Of a stretch of DNA of 16,969 bases, positions 1 through 7,780 are shown piece by piece. The first letter of the stretch is position 1. Every line of letters starts with the position of its first letter. The notes under the pieces are model-generated. The model did no database searches. It worked only from the letters and a program-made list of their open reading frames with translations, and was not told the origin of the DNA. The position numbers and the translations under genes are program-made. Origin of the DNA: Treponema sp. UBA7590 (lineage in GTDB: Bacteria > Spirochaetota > Spirochaetia > Treponematales > Treponemataceae); NCBI GenBank assembly GCA_002478955.1, contig DLKK01000016.1, positions 2,736-19,704 on the forward strand, read 5' to 3'.

Positions 1-521
1 CCGTCAACTTTTACCCAGTAGGCAAAAAGATTTTTCTGGTATTCATAAGAGCGGTAAGTTGAACTTACAAGAAGTCTGACTCCATCTTTGAGGGAAGCCT
101 GAGCCATTTCTCGCAATGCCTTTTCAACATCAGGACGAAGCGAAAGGTCGTTGCGGTTTATTGAATAGAATTCATTTTTTACGAGCGGAACCAAGTCTTT
201 TGGAACATAGCTAGAAGAAACCGGATGTTTTTTATCAATAAGATAATAAATATTCAAATCATCACTGCGGTATTTCTTCTCTTCTGCAAGTACATTGTAA
301 AGGTCTGAAAGAAACGCACTTTTATCTGCAATGATAATTTCACTTTGTGCACGTGCAGACATTTTTGAAAGAACTTCATCAATCTTTGCAAAATCTGGAT
401 TTTCTGTTCTTTGCCAACCAGCAGATGAATCATTTTTTTCAACCGCCGCAGCCGATTTTTTCTGGGCACAAGCTGTAAACGTCATCACCGCAAGAAACAT
501 AAAAACAATATATCTTTTCAT
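1..521 (-). CDS. VanY-type D-alanyl-D-alanine carboxypeptidase lipoprotein (3' end cut by window)
   Basis: The reading frame is open from an ATG at 519-521 to the window edge, so only about 173 N-terminal residues are visible. They begin MKRYIVFMFLAVMTFTAC, a basic start, a hydrophobic stretch and a Cys at residue 18 in a relaxed spirochete-style lipobox (FTAC), so export and lipidation are likely. The stretch LIDKKHPVSSSYVPKDLVPL is the usual entry to the peptidase M15B (VanY) domain, and LVSSTYRSYEYQ near the edge matches the family's (S)GYRSYxxQ segment. Known members trim the terminal D-Ala from peptidoglycan stem peptides using a zinc ion; the zinc ligands would lie beyond the edge and cannot be checked. 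A GAGGT ribosome site precedes the ATG. The gene starts 25 nt after the EF-G stop on the same strand and is probably co-transcribed with it. Confidence 0.8.
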   Translation of the reverse strand, partial: MKRYIVFMFLAVMTFTACAQKKSAAAVEKNDSSAGWQRTENPDFAKIDEVLSKMSARAQSEIIIADKSAFLSDLYNVLAEEKKYRSDDLNIYYLIDKKHPVSSSYVPKDLVPLVKNEFYSINRNDLSLRPDVEKALREMAQASLKDGVRLLVSSTYRSYEYQKNLFAYWVKVD

Positions 522-546
522 TTCGTACCTCGATTAAAATACAATC

Positions 547-2607
547 TTAATAACTTGTTCCAAGACCGCCTTCTTTCACCTGGAAATGGCTGAATTCCAG
601 GCTGAAGCTTGCCATTCCTTTTGTTGCGGAGCGAAGATTTGTTGTAAAGCCGAACATTTTCGCCATCGGTGCCTGGGCATGGATAATCTCTTCGCTTGTC
701 TTTGAATCCTGCCCCATAATAATTCCGCCACGTTGGGTCATCTGGCTCATCGCCTCGCCGACAAATTCCTTAGGGCAAGAAATATCAACGTTCATTACAG
801 GTTCAAGAAGCTCAGGTTTTGCCTGGTTGCAAGCCTTGTCAAAAGCCTGGGCCGCACACGCCTCAAAAGCGAATGTTGAAGCCGTAAGCTCATCATAATC
901 AATGCCTGTAACTGTAACAGCAATGTCTGCGCAAGGATAGCCGTAGTTGATTCCAGAGTCAAGGCAAGATTTAAGTGCATTCTCAACAGCCTCAAAAATC
1001 TCTTCCGGGATTTCCTGTTTTCCGCGCACTGTGCAGGAATAGCTGTTTCCAGAACCAGTTTCTCGCGGCTCAACTTTAACTGTAAGACCTGCCTTGTTTT
1101 CTTTTCCGGCAAGAACTTTTTCGAATGTCTCGGAAACTTCTGCCGTAGAAGTAACGGATTCGCGGTAAGTAACCTGCGGATTTCCAACGCGGCATTTAAC
1201 GCCAAAATCATCTTTCATTCTTGTTACAAGAACATCCAGGTGAAGTTCGCCCATTCCGCTTATGATAAGCTGCCCAGTTTCTTCATCTTCGTGGTATGTG
1301 AATGTAGGATCTTCCTTGGAAAGAATTTCCAGTGTCTCATTCATCTTGTCGCGTTCGCTCATGCTTTCCGGCTCAAGGGCAACAGAAATCACAGGCTGAG
1401 GGAACACCGGTTTTTCAAGAAGAACCGGAAATCCTTCACTTCCTATTGAATCGCCTGTCTGGGCAAGTTTTAGTCCAACAAAAACAGCAATGTCTCCAGC
1501 TTCAACTGCGTTCAACGCCTCGCTTTTATCTGCGTGCATACGAAGAATTCTGTTCACGCGTTCGCGTTTTTTCTTGTTGATATTCAGAATCTGGGTTCCG
1601 CTTGCAATTTTTCCAGAATACATACGAACATATGCCAAAGAGCCCATCTCTTTATCATATTGAATTTTAAATACAAGTCCCAAAGCCGGTTTTGTCACAT
1701 CGCAAGGAACAGAAACTTCCTCTTCTTTGTCTTTTTTTACATGAATTCCTTTTGCCGGCGGAATATCGGTCGGACACGGCAAATAATCAATCACCGCGTC
1801 TATTAATGGCTGAACACCTTGATTATGACGGCTTGAGCCAAGAACAACTGGAACAACCGCACGGGAAATTGTGGCCGCACGCAAGGCATTTTTCAGCTGA
1901 GAAACAGAAATTTCACCGCCTTCAAGATAAATCTCAGCAAGCGCATCATCTGTTGAGGCAACTTGATCTATAAGTTTTTCCCGCCATTTTTTCGCGTCCT
2001 CAAGACGTTCTGCAGAAATTTCAGACTCAACAACTTTTTCGCCCTCATCGCCTTCAAATCGCAGTTCCTTCATTTTTAAAAGGTCAATCAGCCCTTCAAA
2101 GTCCTGTCCCTGTCCAATAGGAATCTGGAGCGCGACACATTCAACGCCGAATTTGTTCTGAACATCTTCTATTGAACCAAAATAATCCGCACCGATTCGA
2201 TCCATTTTGTTCATATAAATAATTCGCGGAACATTGAATGAATCAGCCTGCTTCCATACAGTCTCAGTCTGCGGCTGAACTCCGTCAACTGCACATACAA
2301 CTGCAACCGCACCGTCTAGAACCCGTAGAGAGCGTTCAACTTCCGCAGTAAAATCAACGTGACCTGGAGTGTCGATTATATTTATCTGATAATTGTTCCA
2401 ATAAGTAGTTGTTGCGGCTGAACAGATTGTAATTCCCCGTTCCTGCTCCTGCTGCATCCAGTCCATTGTAGCCTGACCATCATCAATTTCGCCAATTTTA
2501 TGGATTTTTCCTGTATAATACAAAATTCGTTCTGTTGTTGTAGTTTTTCCGGCGTCAATATGAGCCATGATTCCAATATTGCGCATTTTTTTTAGGTCAG
2601 TCGGCAT
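547..2607 (-). CDS. fusA: Elongation factor G paralogue, probably spirochete EF-G2 (recycling type)
   Basis: A 686-aa translational GTPase of full EF-G length. The G domain shows G1 AHIDAGKT (15-22), the switch I RGIT (57-60), G3 DTPGH (79-83) and G4 NKMD (133-136); the domain III segment GMGELHLDVL is at 451-460. EF-G acts on the ribosome in tRNA translocation and, with RRF, in ribosome recycling. In domain IV the loop that normally reads like GGRGQYG is replaced by AGKENKAG (about 500-507), and the usual YHDVDSS tip loop reads TGIDYDELTAST (567-578). Spirochetes are known to carry two EF-Gs, one for translocation and one (EF-G2) for recycling; loss of the tip motifs suggests the latter. No rpsL, rpsG or tuf is nearby, which also fits a paralogue. 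AAGGA lies before the ATG, and a promoter candidate lies at the end of the HD gene upstream. The family call is near certain; the subtype is inferred. Confidence 0.93.
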   Translation of the reverse strand: MPTDLKKMRNIGIMAHIDAGKTTTTERILYYTGKIHKIGEIDDGQATMDWMQQEQERGITICSAATTTYWNNYQINIIDTPGHVDFTAEVERSLRVLDGAVAVVCAVDGVQPQTETVWKQADSFNVPRIIYMNKMDRIGADYFGSIEDVQNKFGVECVALQIPIGQGQDFEGLIDLLKMKELRFEGDEGEKVVESEISAERLEDAKKWREKLIDQVASTDDALAEIYLEGGEISVSQLKNALRAATISRAVVPVVLGSSRHNQGVQPLIDAVIDYLPCPTDIPPAKGIHVKKDKEEEVSVPCDVTKPALGLVFKIQYDKEMGSLAYVRMYSGKIASGTQILNINKKKRERVNRILRMHADKSEALNAVEAGDIAVFVGLKLAQTGDSIGSEGFPVLLEKPVFPQPVISVALEPESMSERDKMNETLEILSKEDPTFTYHEDEETGQLIISGMGELHLDVLVTRMKDDFGVKCRVGNPQVTYRESVTSTAEVSETFEKVLAGKENKAGLTVKVEPRETGSGNSYSCTVRGKQEIPEEIFEAVENALKSCLDSGINYGYPCADIAVTVTGIDYDELTASTFAFEACAAQAFDKACNQAKPELLEPVMNVDISCPKEFVGEAMSQMTQRGGIIMGQDSKTSEEIIHAQAPMAKMFGFTTNLRSATKGMASFSLEFSHFQVKEGGLGTSY

Positions 2608-2645
2608 TTTTTTATCCTTTATAAAAATAAAATCTTTTTCCTGAT

Positions 2646-2674
2646 ATTTTAACGAAATACAAAAGTTCTAACAA
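2646..2674 (-). promoter_or_regulatory. Candidate promoter for the EF-G gene
   Basis: On the minus strand TTGTTA (2674-2669) and TAAAAT (2651-2646) are 17 bp apart, matching 4/6 and 5/6 of the sigma-70 consensus. The predicted start leaves an untranslated leader of about 32 nt with an AAGGA site. The -35 overlaps the stop codon of the upstream HD gene. In such AT-rich DNA chance matches are common, so the HD and EF-G genes may instead share a transcript. Confidence 0.35.
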
Positions 2675-3381
2675 TCCCACCAGGCGGCGGCAGTTTCATC
2701 CGCAAGCTGAACCAAAACAACTAGCGGATTCTGCAGGAAATTCGAATAGTTCATTTTTTCTGTGTCTGTAACATCGCTGAATCCCATGTGGCGGCTGATT
2801 GCCTCTAGAACTGGACGTTTTTTTACAAATGAAGGCATACATTCAAGCAAATCCAGAACAGATTCGTTTCCGTGCCCAAGATTTCTAGAATCCTCGCGTG
2901 TCTTGTAAAATGATTTTTTTACCCAGTTTCCCATAAAATCTTTTGTGTTCCTATATTCTGTTGTGTAGCTTCCAGCCTTGCAGAAATCGTGGGCAATGCA
3001 GGCAACAACAATATCTTCCGCAGAGATTTCAAATTTTCCGGTCAGACCAAGCGGAGTGCTGTAGAAATTCTCAAGGATTGTACGGGCAAAACGCAAAGCC
3101 TGTACTGTAACCATCAGAGAATGAACGCAAAGTCCACTTTCCCAGTTTCCATGGAAACGAGTGCTTGCCGGCGACTTCCAGAAATCATGCTCATCCATCC
3201 ATTTCTTTAAATCGTCTTCCTCATCCGCATTTACAAGGACTTTATCAAGCATTTCGTAGTAAGTTTTTTTTACAGCATCCAAATCGAATTTCCTGTCTGC
3301 TGAAACAGGATTATTTTTTTCAAAAATCAAAATCAATTCATCAATTTTTGCATACTCTTCTTCATTTTTCTGGTTGTTCAT
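2668..3381 (-). CDS. HD-domain metal-dependent phosphohydrolase
   Basis: A 237-aa soluble protein of the HD superfamily. Candidate metal ligands appear in the expected order: H87 in CVHSLMV, H131-D132 in the signature AHDFCK, H170 in LGHGNES, H198 in ISRHMGF, and D228 in LADETAA. The segment PASTRFHGNW just before the first His is typical of a bacterial family usually annotated only as HD-domain hydrolase, distantly similar to the HD part of the exonuclease YhaM. The substrate (nucleotide, cyclic nucleotide or RNA end) cannot be told from sequence. A longer frame opens upstream, but the ATG at 3379-3381 has an AAGGA site 7 nt before it, and a longer start would overlap the divergent HAD gene, so the short form was chosen. 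It ends 60 nt before EF-G on the same strand. Confidence 0.8.
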   Translation of the reverse strand: MNNQKNEEEYAKIDELILIFEKNNPVSADRKFDLDAVKKTYYEMLDKVLVNADEEDDLKKWMDEHDFWKSPASTRFHGNWESGLCVHSLMVTVQALRFARTILENFYSTPLGLTGKFEISAEDIVVACIAHDFCKAGSYTTEYRNTKDFMGNWVKKSFYKTREDSRNLGHGNESVLDLLECMPSFVKKRPVLEAISRHMGFSDVTDTEKMNYSNFLQNPLVVLVQLADETAAAWWDC

Positions 3382-3382
3382 A

Positions 3383-3411
3383 TTCAATTCCTTTATGATA
3401 AACACTATAAT
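3383..3411 (+). promoter_or_regulatory. Candidate promoter of the HAD gene (possible leaderless transcript)
   Basis: A perfect TATAAT at 3406-3411 ends 6 bp before the HAD ATG (3418). TTCAAT at 3383-3388 lies 17 bp upstream but matches the -35 consensus poorly (3/6). Transcription would begin at or next to the A of the start codon, and no Shine-Dalgarno sequence is visible before that ATG. Both facts point to a leaderless mRNA. Confidence 0.45.
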
Positions 3412-3432
3412 AAAAATATGGAAACTGCACAA
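3404..3432 (-). promoter_or_regulatory. Candidate promoter of the HD gene, overlapping the HAD promoter
   Basis: On the minus strand TTGTGC (3432-3427) and TATAGT (3409-3404) are separated by 17 bp. Transcription would start near 3397, giving a leader of about 16 nt that carries the AAGGA site (3389-3393). The -10 shares four bases with the plus-strand TATAAT, so the two polymerases could not bind at once. Confidence 0.35.
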
Positions 3433-4068
3433 ATAAAAGCCGTAATTTTTGACATGGATGGAGTCCTTCTGGATACAGAAACAATCAGCTGGCAATCATG
3501 GAGACTTGCCGCTGAAGAATATGGACTGAAAGATATTGCCACAATAAACGCGCGCTGCATGGGCGCAAATCGGGCCGACACATACGCGCTTTTACGCGAT
3601 TTTTACGGAAAAGATTTTCCAAGCGAAAAATTCATCGACCGCACCTCAGAGCTTACCACACAAACAATCCAACGCGATGGAATTCCTTTGATGCCGCACG
3701 CAAAAGAAGCGCTGGAATACCTTGGCAGAAAATATACGCTCGCGCTCGCCTCTTCAACAAGAAAATCAGTCGTGCAGAAACAATTGTCAGCCATTGGAAT
3801 AATAAAATATTTCAAGACACTCACAACAGGCGACATGGTTGAACATTCAAAACCAGATCCGGAAATTTATTTAAAAGCGCTTGAATCAATCAGCATAAAC
3901 GCAGAAAATGCTGTTGCAATAGAAGACAGCCCGAACGGTGTGAACAGCGCGGCAAACGCAAAAATCCGGACTATAATGGTTCCAGACAAAATCCAGCCGG
4001 ATGAAACATTAAAAAGCAGATGCTGGAAGATTCTTTCAAGCCTTGCAGAAATTGAAACAATTCTTTAG
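3418..4068 (+). CDS. HAD-superfamily sugar-phosphate phosphatase / beta-phosphoglucomutase-like
   Basis: A 216-aa HAD hydrolase, subfamily I with an alpha-helical cap, and the only plus-strand gene in the window. Motif I is FDMDGVLLDTE with nucleophile D12 and acid/base D14; motif II is ASSTRK (111-116); motif III is K145 in SKPDPEIY; motif IV is AIEDSPNG with E169-D170. The SKPDPEIY and EDSPNG pattern is that of phosphatases and mutases acting on small sugar phosphates (the PgmB/GPH/YniC group). The substrate cannot be assigned, although a maltose-type permease and an amylase elsewhere in the window make beta-glucose-1-phosphate an attractive guess. Motif I sits ten residues in, so the ATG at 3418 is secure despite having no Shine-Dalgarno sequence. 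It converges on the cyclase gene with 41 nt between the stops. Confidence 0.88.
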   Translation: METAQIKAVIFDMDGVLLDTETISWQSWRLAAEEYGLKDIATINARCMGANRADTYALLRDFYGKDFPSEKFIDRTSELTTQTIQRDGIPLMPHAKEALEYLGRKYTLALASSTRKSVVQKQLSAIGIIKYFKTLTTGDMVEHSKPDPEIYLKALESISINAENAVAIEDSPNGVNSAANAKIRTIMVPDKIQPDETLKSRCWKILSSLAEIETIL

Positions 4069-4109
4069 GAAAGAAGTTGCCACCTAAACAACAAGGCAAA
4101 GTTGATTTT

Positions 4110-6944
4110 CTATTTCTGCAGAAGAGTAAAAGTTCCCTTGATTTCCTTCTCTGTTCCAATCCATGATTTATCCATGTCAGAAGGATTTTCAGGATTAAAG
4201 GCAACCCCGAAATCATCCTGAAGCGTAGGATATTTTCCCTGCACAAAAAAATTCTCCAGAAGCGAAATATAATATGCGCAGGTTTTGTCCTCCGGGCGAA
4301 CCATCAGAAGTTTTTTGAACATATTCAGCGAAGAAGAATAATTTCCGCTCTCAAAAATCTTCATTGCCTGTTCCCAGAGCTTTACATACGCAAGGAATTT
4401 TTCATCCACATCAGACTTAAAGTCCAGAAGCTCGTACAAGCGGATTGGCGTTTTTACATTCACAACTTGAACACGGTCAAGGCTGCGTACAATAAATTCA
4501 TCACCAAGCTGTTTGCGCGTCGCCTCGCTCATAAGAATTCCACCAGTTGAATACTGCTTGTTCACGCCTTCCAGACGACTTGCAAGATTCACATTATTTC
4601 CCATCACCGTATAGTTTTTCTTGTTGTCGCTTCCCATAAATCCGGCAACAATTTCCCCGGAATTCAAGCCAATCCGCGTAAAAATCGTGCGCTTGTTTTT
4701 CACCATTATTTTAAATGCCGAATACAGATTTTCCGGGATTTCCTCAGGTTTTTGTGGCAATGCCGCAACTTCAAGAATCTCCCTGTTGATAGCCACCTCA
4801 GACTTTTTCATCTTTAAAGCTGCAGAGCAAGCTCTTTCTGCATGGTCTTTCATCGGAACAGGAGCACCCACAAAAGCCACAATCGCATCTCCCTCGTATT
4901 TATCAACAGTTCCATGCTCCGCGATGATTATTTCACTCATTCTTGTAAGATAATAATTCAAAAGCGCAACAAGCTGGTCGGCAGTCAAAAGCTCAGAAAA
5001 TCCTGAGAATTTTTGAATATCTGTAAAAATCGCCGTCATGTTATAATTTTTTCCGCCAAGCACAAGTTTTGAAGGATCTTTTATGATTTCCTGGACAACA
5101 TCCTTTGAAAGACACTGACTGAACGCATCTGTAATGAATTTTCTGTCTTTCTCAGAAGAGCGGAAACGCAAAAAAGTCACCAGAATAAACGAAAGAACCG
5201 AAATCAGAAGCGGACTGGCAAGCGGCACATAAATCCTGAAAAAATGCATAAGAAGCGCCGGAACCGCAACCACAAGAATCACAAGACCGCAGCCGAACAA
5301 AGACTGAAACAGAACTTTCCGCTTTGAATGAAAAGCAAATGCAAAAAACGAAAGAACCGCCGACGCAAAAGCCGCCCAAATCCAGTTGACAGGCGTTATA
5401 AATTCCTGCGTCATTATTGTATTATAGACATTCGCATGAGTTCCAACATTCGGATAAGAATTCTGGAACGGAGTTGAACCTAAATCTGTAGTTCCGCTCC
5501 CTGTATTTCCGATTATGCAGAATTTTCCGTCAAAAAGATTGCACATCTCCTCAAAGTAAGAAAGAAAAACGCTCAAATTGTCAAAAAACTGCTCTGCCGC
5601 CGAATAAATCTCAGGAAATGCGCGCACAGCATCCTCAAAATCCTTTCCACTCACAAGATATGCAAGATTTTCAAAATATTTTTTCCGGAGCCCAAAATAT
5701 TCATTAAAAGTCTCATCATCAACGCCGCCCTGCAAAGCATTTCCATCTGAATCAAATCCGTTCATGCTGCCCAAAATATAATTTTTGTAGTCAAGAATTT
5801 CCTGCGCTTCATTCCAAATTGAATTTATTTCAGTGACAACCGGCAACTTTCCAGCAGAATCAGGATTTTTTTCAAAATATTCCTTAAAATAGCCGACATT
5901 TCTTAAAATCTCTTTTTCCTGCTGGGCCAAAAACCACGGAAGATAAATTGAACAATGACTGAACGAAGTATTTTCCGCATCCATGACTTCCTCGGAACCG
6001 CCATTAGAATCTTGAATAGTTCTTGTTGCCGCAAAAGGCTTTTTCAGCCAATTTATAAGCATCGCTCCATTTTTATCAACAGGGATTTTTATTGTTTTCA
6101 GATTTTTTTCATTTTCATCAGAAGAAGAAATTTCGCAGTTTTCAAGTACCACAAAACGCCGGGTGATTTTTATTTTTTCAGGATTCAAAATCTTTAAAAT
6201 CGGAGCAAACGAAAGCTGGGCCAAAGCACCGTCATCATATTTCACAAAAAGCGGAATACGGCGCCGAACTCCATCAGAATCAATTGTAACATTTGTAAAA
6301 CCCGCGCCATTCGCATGGGACATAAAAATCCCCAGCGCCGGTGAAAAATCAGAATAATTCTTTGCGCATTTTTTCTTTTCAAGAAAATTCTTCTCATCAT
6401 CAACATTATAAAGAAACCTTTTTTTTGCGTAGTCAAGCTCTTCATCGCTGTATTCAATTGCAAGATTTGCGGAATTTATTGTAAGCCACGTATTTCCAAA
6501 AAACTGAACCGCCCTTGAAAAATAATCATCATTGTCAACAAAAAGATTTTTGATTTCCTGGGAATTTTCCGCAGGATTTTCAAGAATCTGTTCATAAACT
6601 GAATAATCAACAGATTTTTCCGACTTTGAAAGATACTCAATATCGAACAGAGCGGATTTTGCACCAGCTTCGCGCATAAAAAGCAAAGAATCCGCAATTT
6701 TATCGCGCGACCAAGGCCAAGTTCCCATCATCTCAAGAGCAACATCATCAACGTCGACAAGCAAAATTTCTTCACGTTCGGCAGGAGTTTTTTTGAATCC
6801 AAGCAAAATGTCGTAAAATTTATGCTCAAACTTTTCAAAAACTCCGGCGAATGTCAGCAAAGCAACAAAAACCGAAACCGCCGCCACAACCACAAAACTT
6901 AAGAATTTTGTGCTACGCATTAAATTTTTTACAGATTTTTTCAT
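4110..6944 (-). CDS. CHASE2-domain class III adenylate/guanylate cyclase
   Basis: A 944-aa membrane receptor cyclase. One transmembrane helix (about 13-33) leads into an extracytoplasmic CHASE2 sensor; its hallmark is residues 60-105, with VDVDDVAL, GTWPWSR and SALFDIEYL. Three clustered membrane helices follow (about 519-539, 547-568, 571-593), then the cytoplasmic catalytic domain (about 634-840). The expected catalytic residues are visible: metal-binding D642 (IFTDIQKFSG) and D686 (KYEGDAIVAF), base-contacting K682 and T779 (YTVMG), and transition-state N786 and R790 (NVNLASRLEG). The K/Thr pair is typical of class IIIb adenylate cyclases, so cAMP is the likely product. A helical TPR-like tail follows (about 845-900). 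The sensor region is large for CHASE2, with extra sequence at about 310-470. The gene starts 11 nt after the FecR gene with no clear ribosome site, suggesting translational coupling. Confidence 0.92.
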   Translation of the reverse strand: MKKSVKNLMRSTKFLSFVVVAAVSVFVALLTFAGVFEKFEHKFYDILLGFKKTPAEREEILLVDVDDVALEMMGTWPWSRDKIADSLLFMREAGAKSALFDIEYLSKSEKSVDYSVYEQILENPAENSQEIKNLFVDNDDYFSRAVQFFGNTWLTINSANLAIEYSDEELDYAKKRFLYNVDDEKNFLEKKKCAKNYSDFSPALGIFMSHANGAGFTNVTIDSDGVRRRIPLFVKYDDGALAQLSFAPILKILNPEKIKITRRFVVLENCEISSSDENEKNLKTIKIPVDKNGAMLINWLKKPFAATRTIQDSNGGSEEVMDAENTSFSHCSIYLPWFLAQQEKEILRNVGYFKEYFEKNPDSAGKLPVVTEINSIWNEAQEILDYKNYILGSMNGFDSDGNALQGGVDDETFNEYFGLRKKYFENLAYLVSGKDFEDAVRAFPEIYSAAEQFFDNLSVFLSYFEEMCNLFDGKFCIIGNTGSGTTDLGSTPFQNSYPNVGTHANVYNTIMTQEFITPVNWIWAAFASAVLSFFAFAFHSKRKVLFQSLFGCGLVILVVAVPALLMHFFRIYVPLASPLLISVLSFILVTFLRFRSSEKDRKFITDAFSQCLSKDVVQEIIKDPSKLVLGGKNYNMTAIFTDIQKFSGFSELLTADQLVALLNYYLTRMSEIIIAEHGTVDKYEGDAIVAFVGAPVPMKDHAERACSAALKMKKSEVAINREILEVAALPQKPEEIPENLYSAFKIMVKNKRTIFTRIGLNSGEIVAGFMGSDNKKNYTVMGNNVNLASRLEGVNKQYSTGGILMSEATRKQLGDEFIVRSLDRVQVVNVKTPIRLYELLDFKSDVDEKFLAYVKLWEQAMKIFESGNYSSSLNMFKKLLMVRPEDKTCAYYISLLENFFVQGKYPTLQDDFGVAFNPENPSDMDKSWIGTEKEIKGTFTLLQK

Positions 6945-6955
6945 AGTTTATAAAA

Positions 6956-7747
6956 TCACTTAGTTTTCACAGTTATTGTTAAAGAAGAATCTTCAGTTAC
7001 AGCTCCAGTAGTAACAGTAAGACTTGCGTTTGAATCCGACAAAGTTCCATTTACAACCAAAGAGGAGGAATCCGAAGCTGAATTAGGAACTGTTGGCATT
7101 GAATACACAGCAGAAGCTATCTCATCCTTAAAAGAAACTGCTCCCTGCCTAGCAACAGAAGTTTCCTGTCCTTTCTTTACAAAAACCGCACCATGCGGAG
7201 TATTTTCAAAAGAATAGTCAGATTCAGAATCATCACCAGAAGTTTCCTCATCATCTACAGAAACAGAATTTTTTCCCTTCCATACAGCCACAGAACCGCT
7301 TTTTGTTTCAACTTTTGCCGAATCAAAAGTATTCTGAACTGAAAATTCAGTACCGCGCACAGAAGCCGTTGCGACCGGTGTTCTAACTGTAAAACCAACT
7401 TTTTTATTTCCAGATTTTTTTACACTAGAAGAAACACCTCCAGCATTCACAAAAAGCCTGACATTATCCTTTTCTGAATTTTCAGAAAGCTTTTCAACAG
7501 TTATTCTTGTCAAAGGTTCAACATTAACAGTTGAATCTTTTATTTTCAAAGTAAGAGAACTTTTAAATCCTGTTTGAACCACATCTCCATTTGTCAAATT
7601 ATAACCAACAGACAAAGGCTTCCAGTTTCCGTCAGAAAGAACCTCCGCCTTTCCTGAAAAAGAAACAACCTGCGCAGAAAATCCCGCCGCAAATAAAAAA
7701 CAAGAAGCACAAAAGAACGACAAACAAAAAGCAAAAACCTTTTTCAT
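6956..7747 (-). CDS. Secreted FecR-domain protein
   Basis: A 263-aa protein with a signal peptide (1 to about 25, ending FSAQ) and a FecR domain at about 50-160, shown by SVGYNLTNGDVVQTG and the signature RTPVATASVRGTEFSV (122-137). The C-terminal 60 residues are rich in Ser, Thr and Val, look like a short beta domain, and include an acidic patch (165-178). Classical FecR is a membrane-bound regulator of an ECF sigma factor. This one has no cytoplasmic part, and no sigma factor is nearby; it is exported and sits directly before a CHASE2 cyclase. I infer that it works in the periplasm, perhaps as a partner or ligand of the CHASE2 sensor. A GGGAG ribosome site precedes the ATG. It lies 33 nt after the beta-barrel gene. 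Confidence 0.85.
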   Translation of the reverse strand: MKKVFAFCLSFFCASCFLFAAGFSAQVVSFSGKAEVLSDGNWKPLSVGYNLTNGDVVQTGFKSSLTLKIKDSTVNVEPLTRITVEKLSENSEKDNVRLFVNAGGVSSSVKKSGNKKVGFTVRTPVATASVRGTEFSVQNTFDSAKVETKSGSVAVWKGKNSVSVDDEETSGDDSESDYSFENTPHGAVFVKKGQETSVARQGAVSFKDEIASAVYSMPTVPNSASDSSSLVVNGTLSDSNASLTVTTGAVTEDSSLTITVKTK

Positions 7748-7780
7748 AGTTCACTCCCATAAAAAAATCAAAAAGAAAAT

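Noticed and set aside
3382..3495. Upstream extension of the HD protein by 38 residues
   Set aside because: It would run into the divergent HAD gene and past the promoter region; the downstream ATG has a good ribosome site and fits the family start.
4064..4099. Possible bidirectional terminator between the HAD and cyclase genes
   Set aside because: Only short competing stems (TTTAGG/CCTAAA and TTGCC/GGCAA, loops of 13-14 nt) and no T run on either strand. Termination is expected here, but the sequence does not show a standard structure.
6956..7747. FecR protein as a classical anti-sigma regulator
   Set aside because: No cytoplasmic domain, no transmembrane helix beyond the signal peptide, and no ECF sigma factor or TonB receptor gene nearby.
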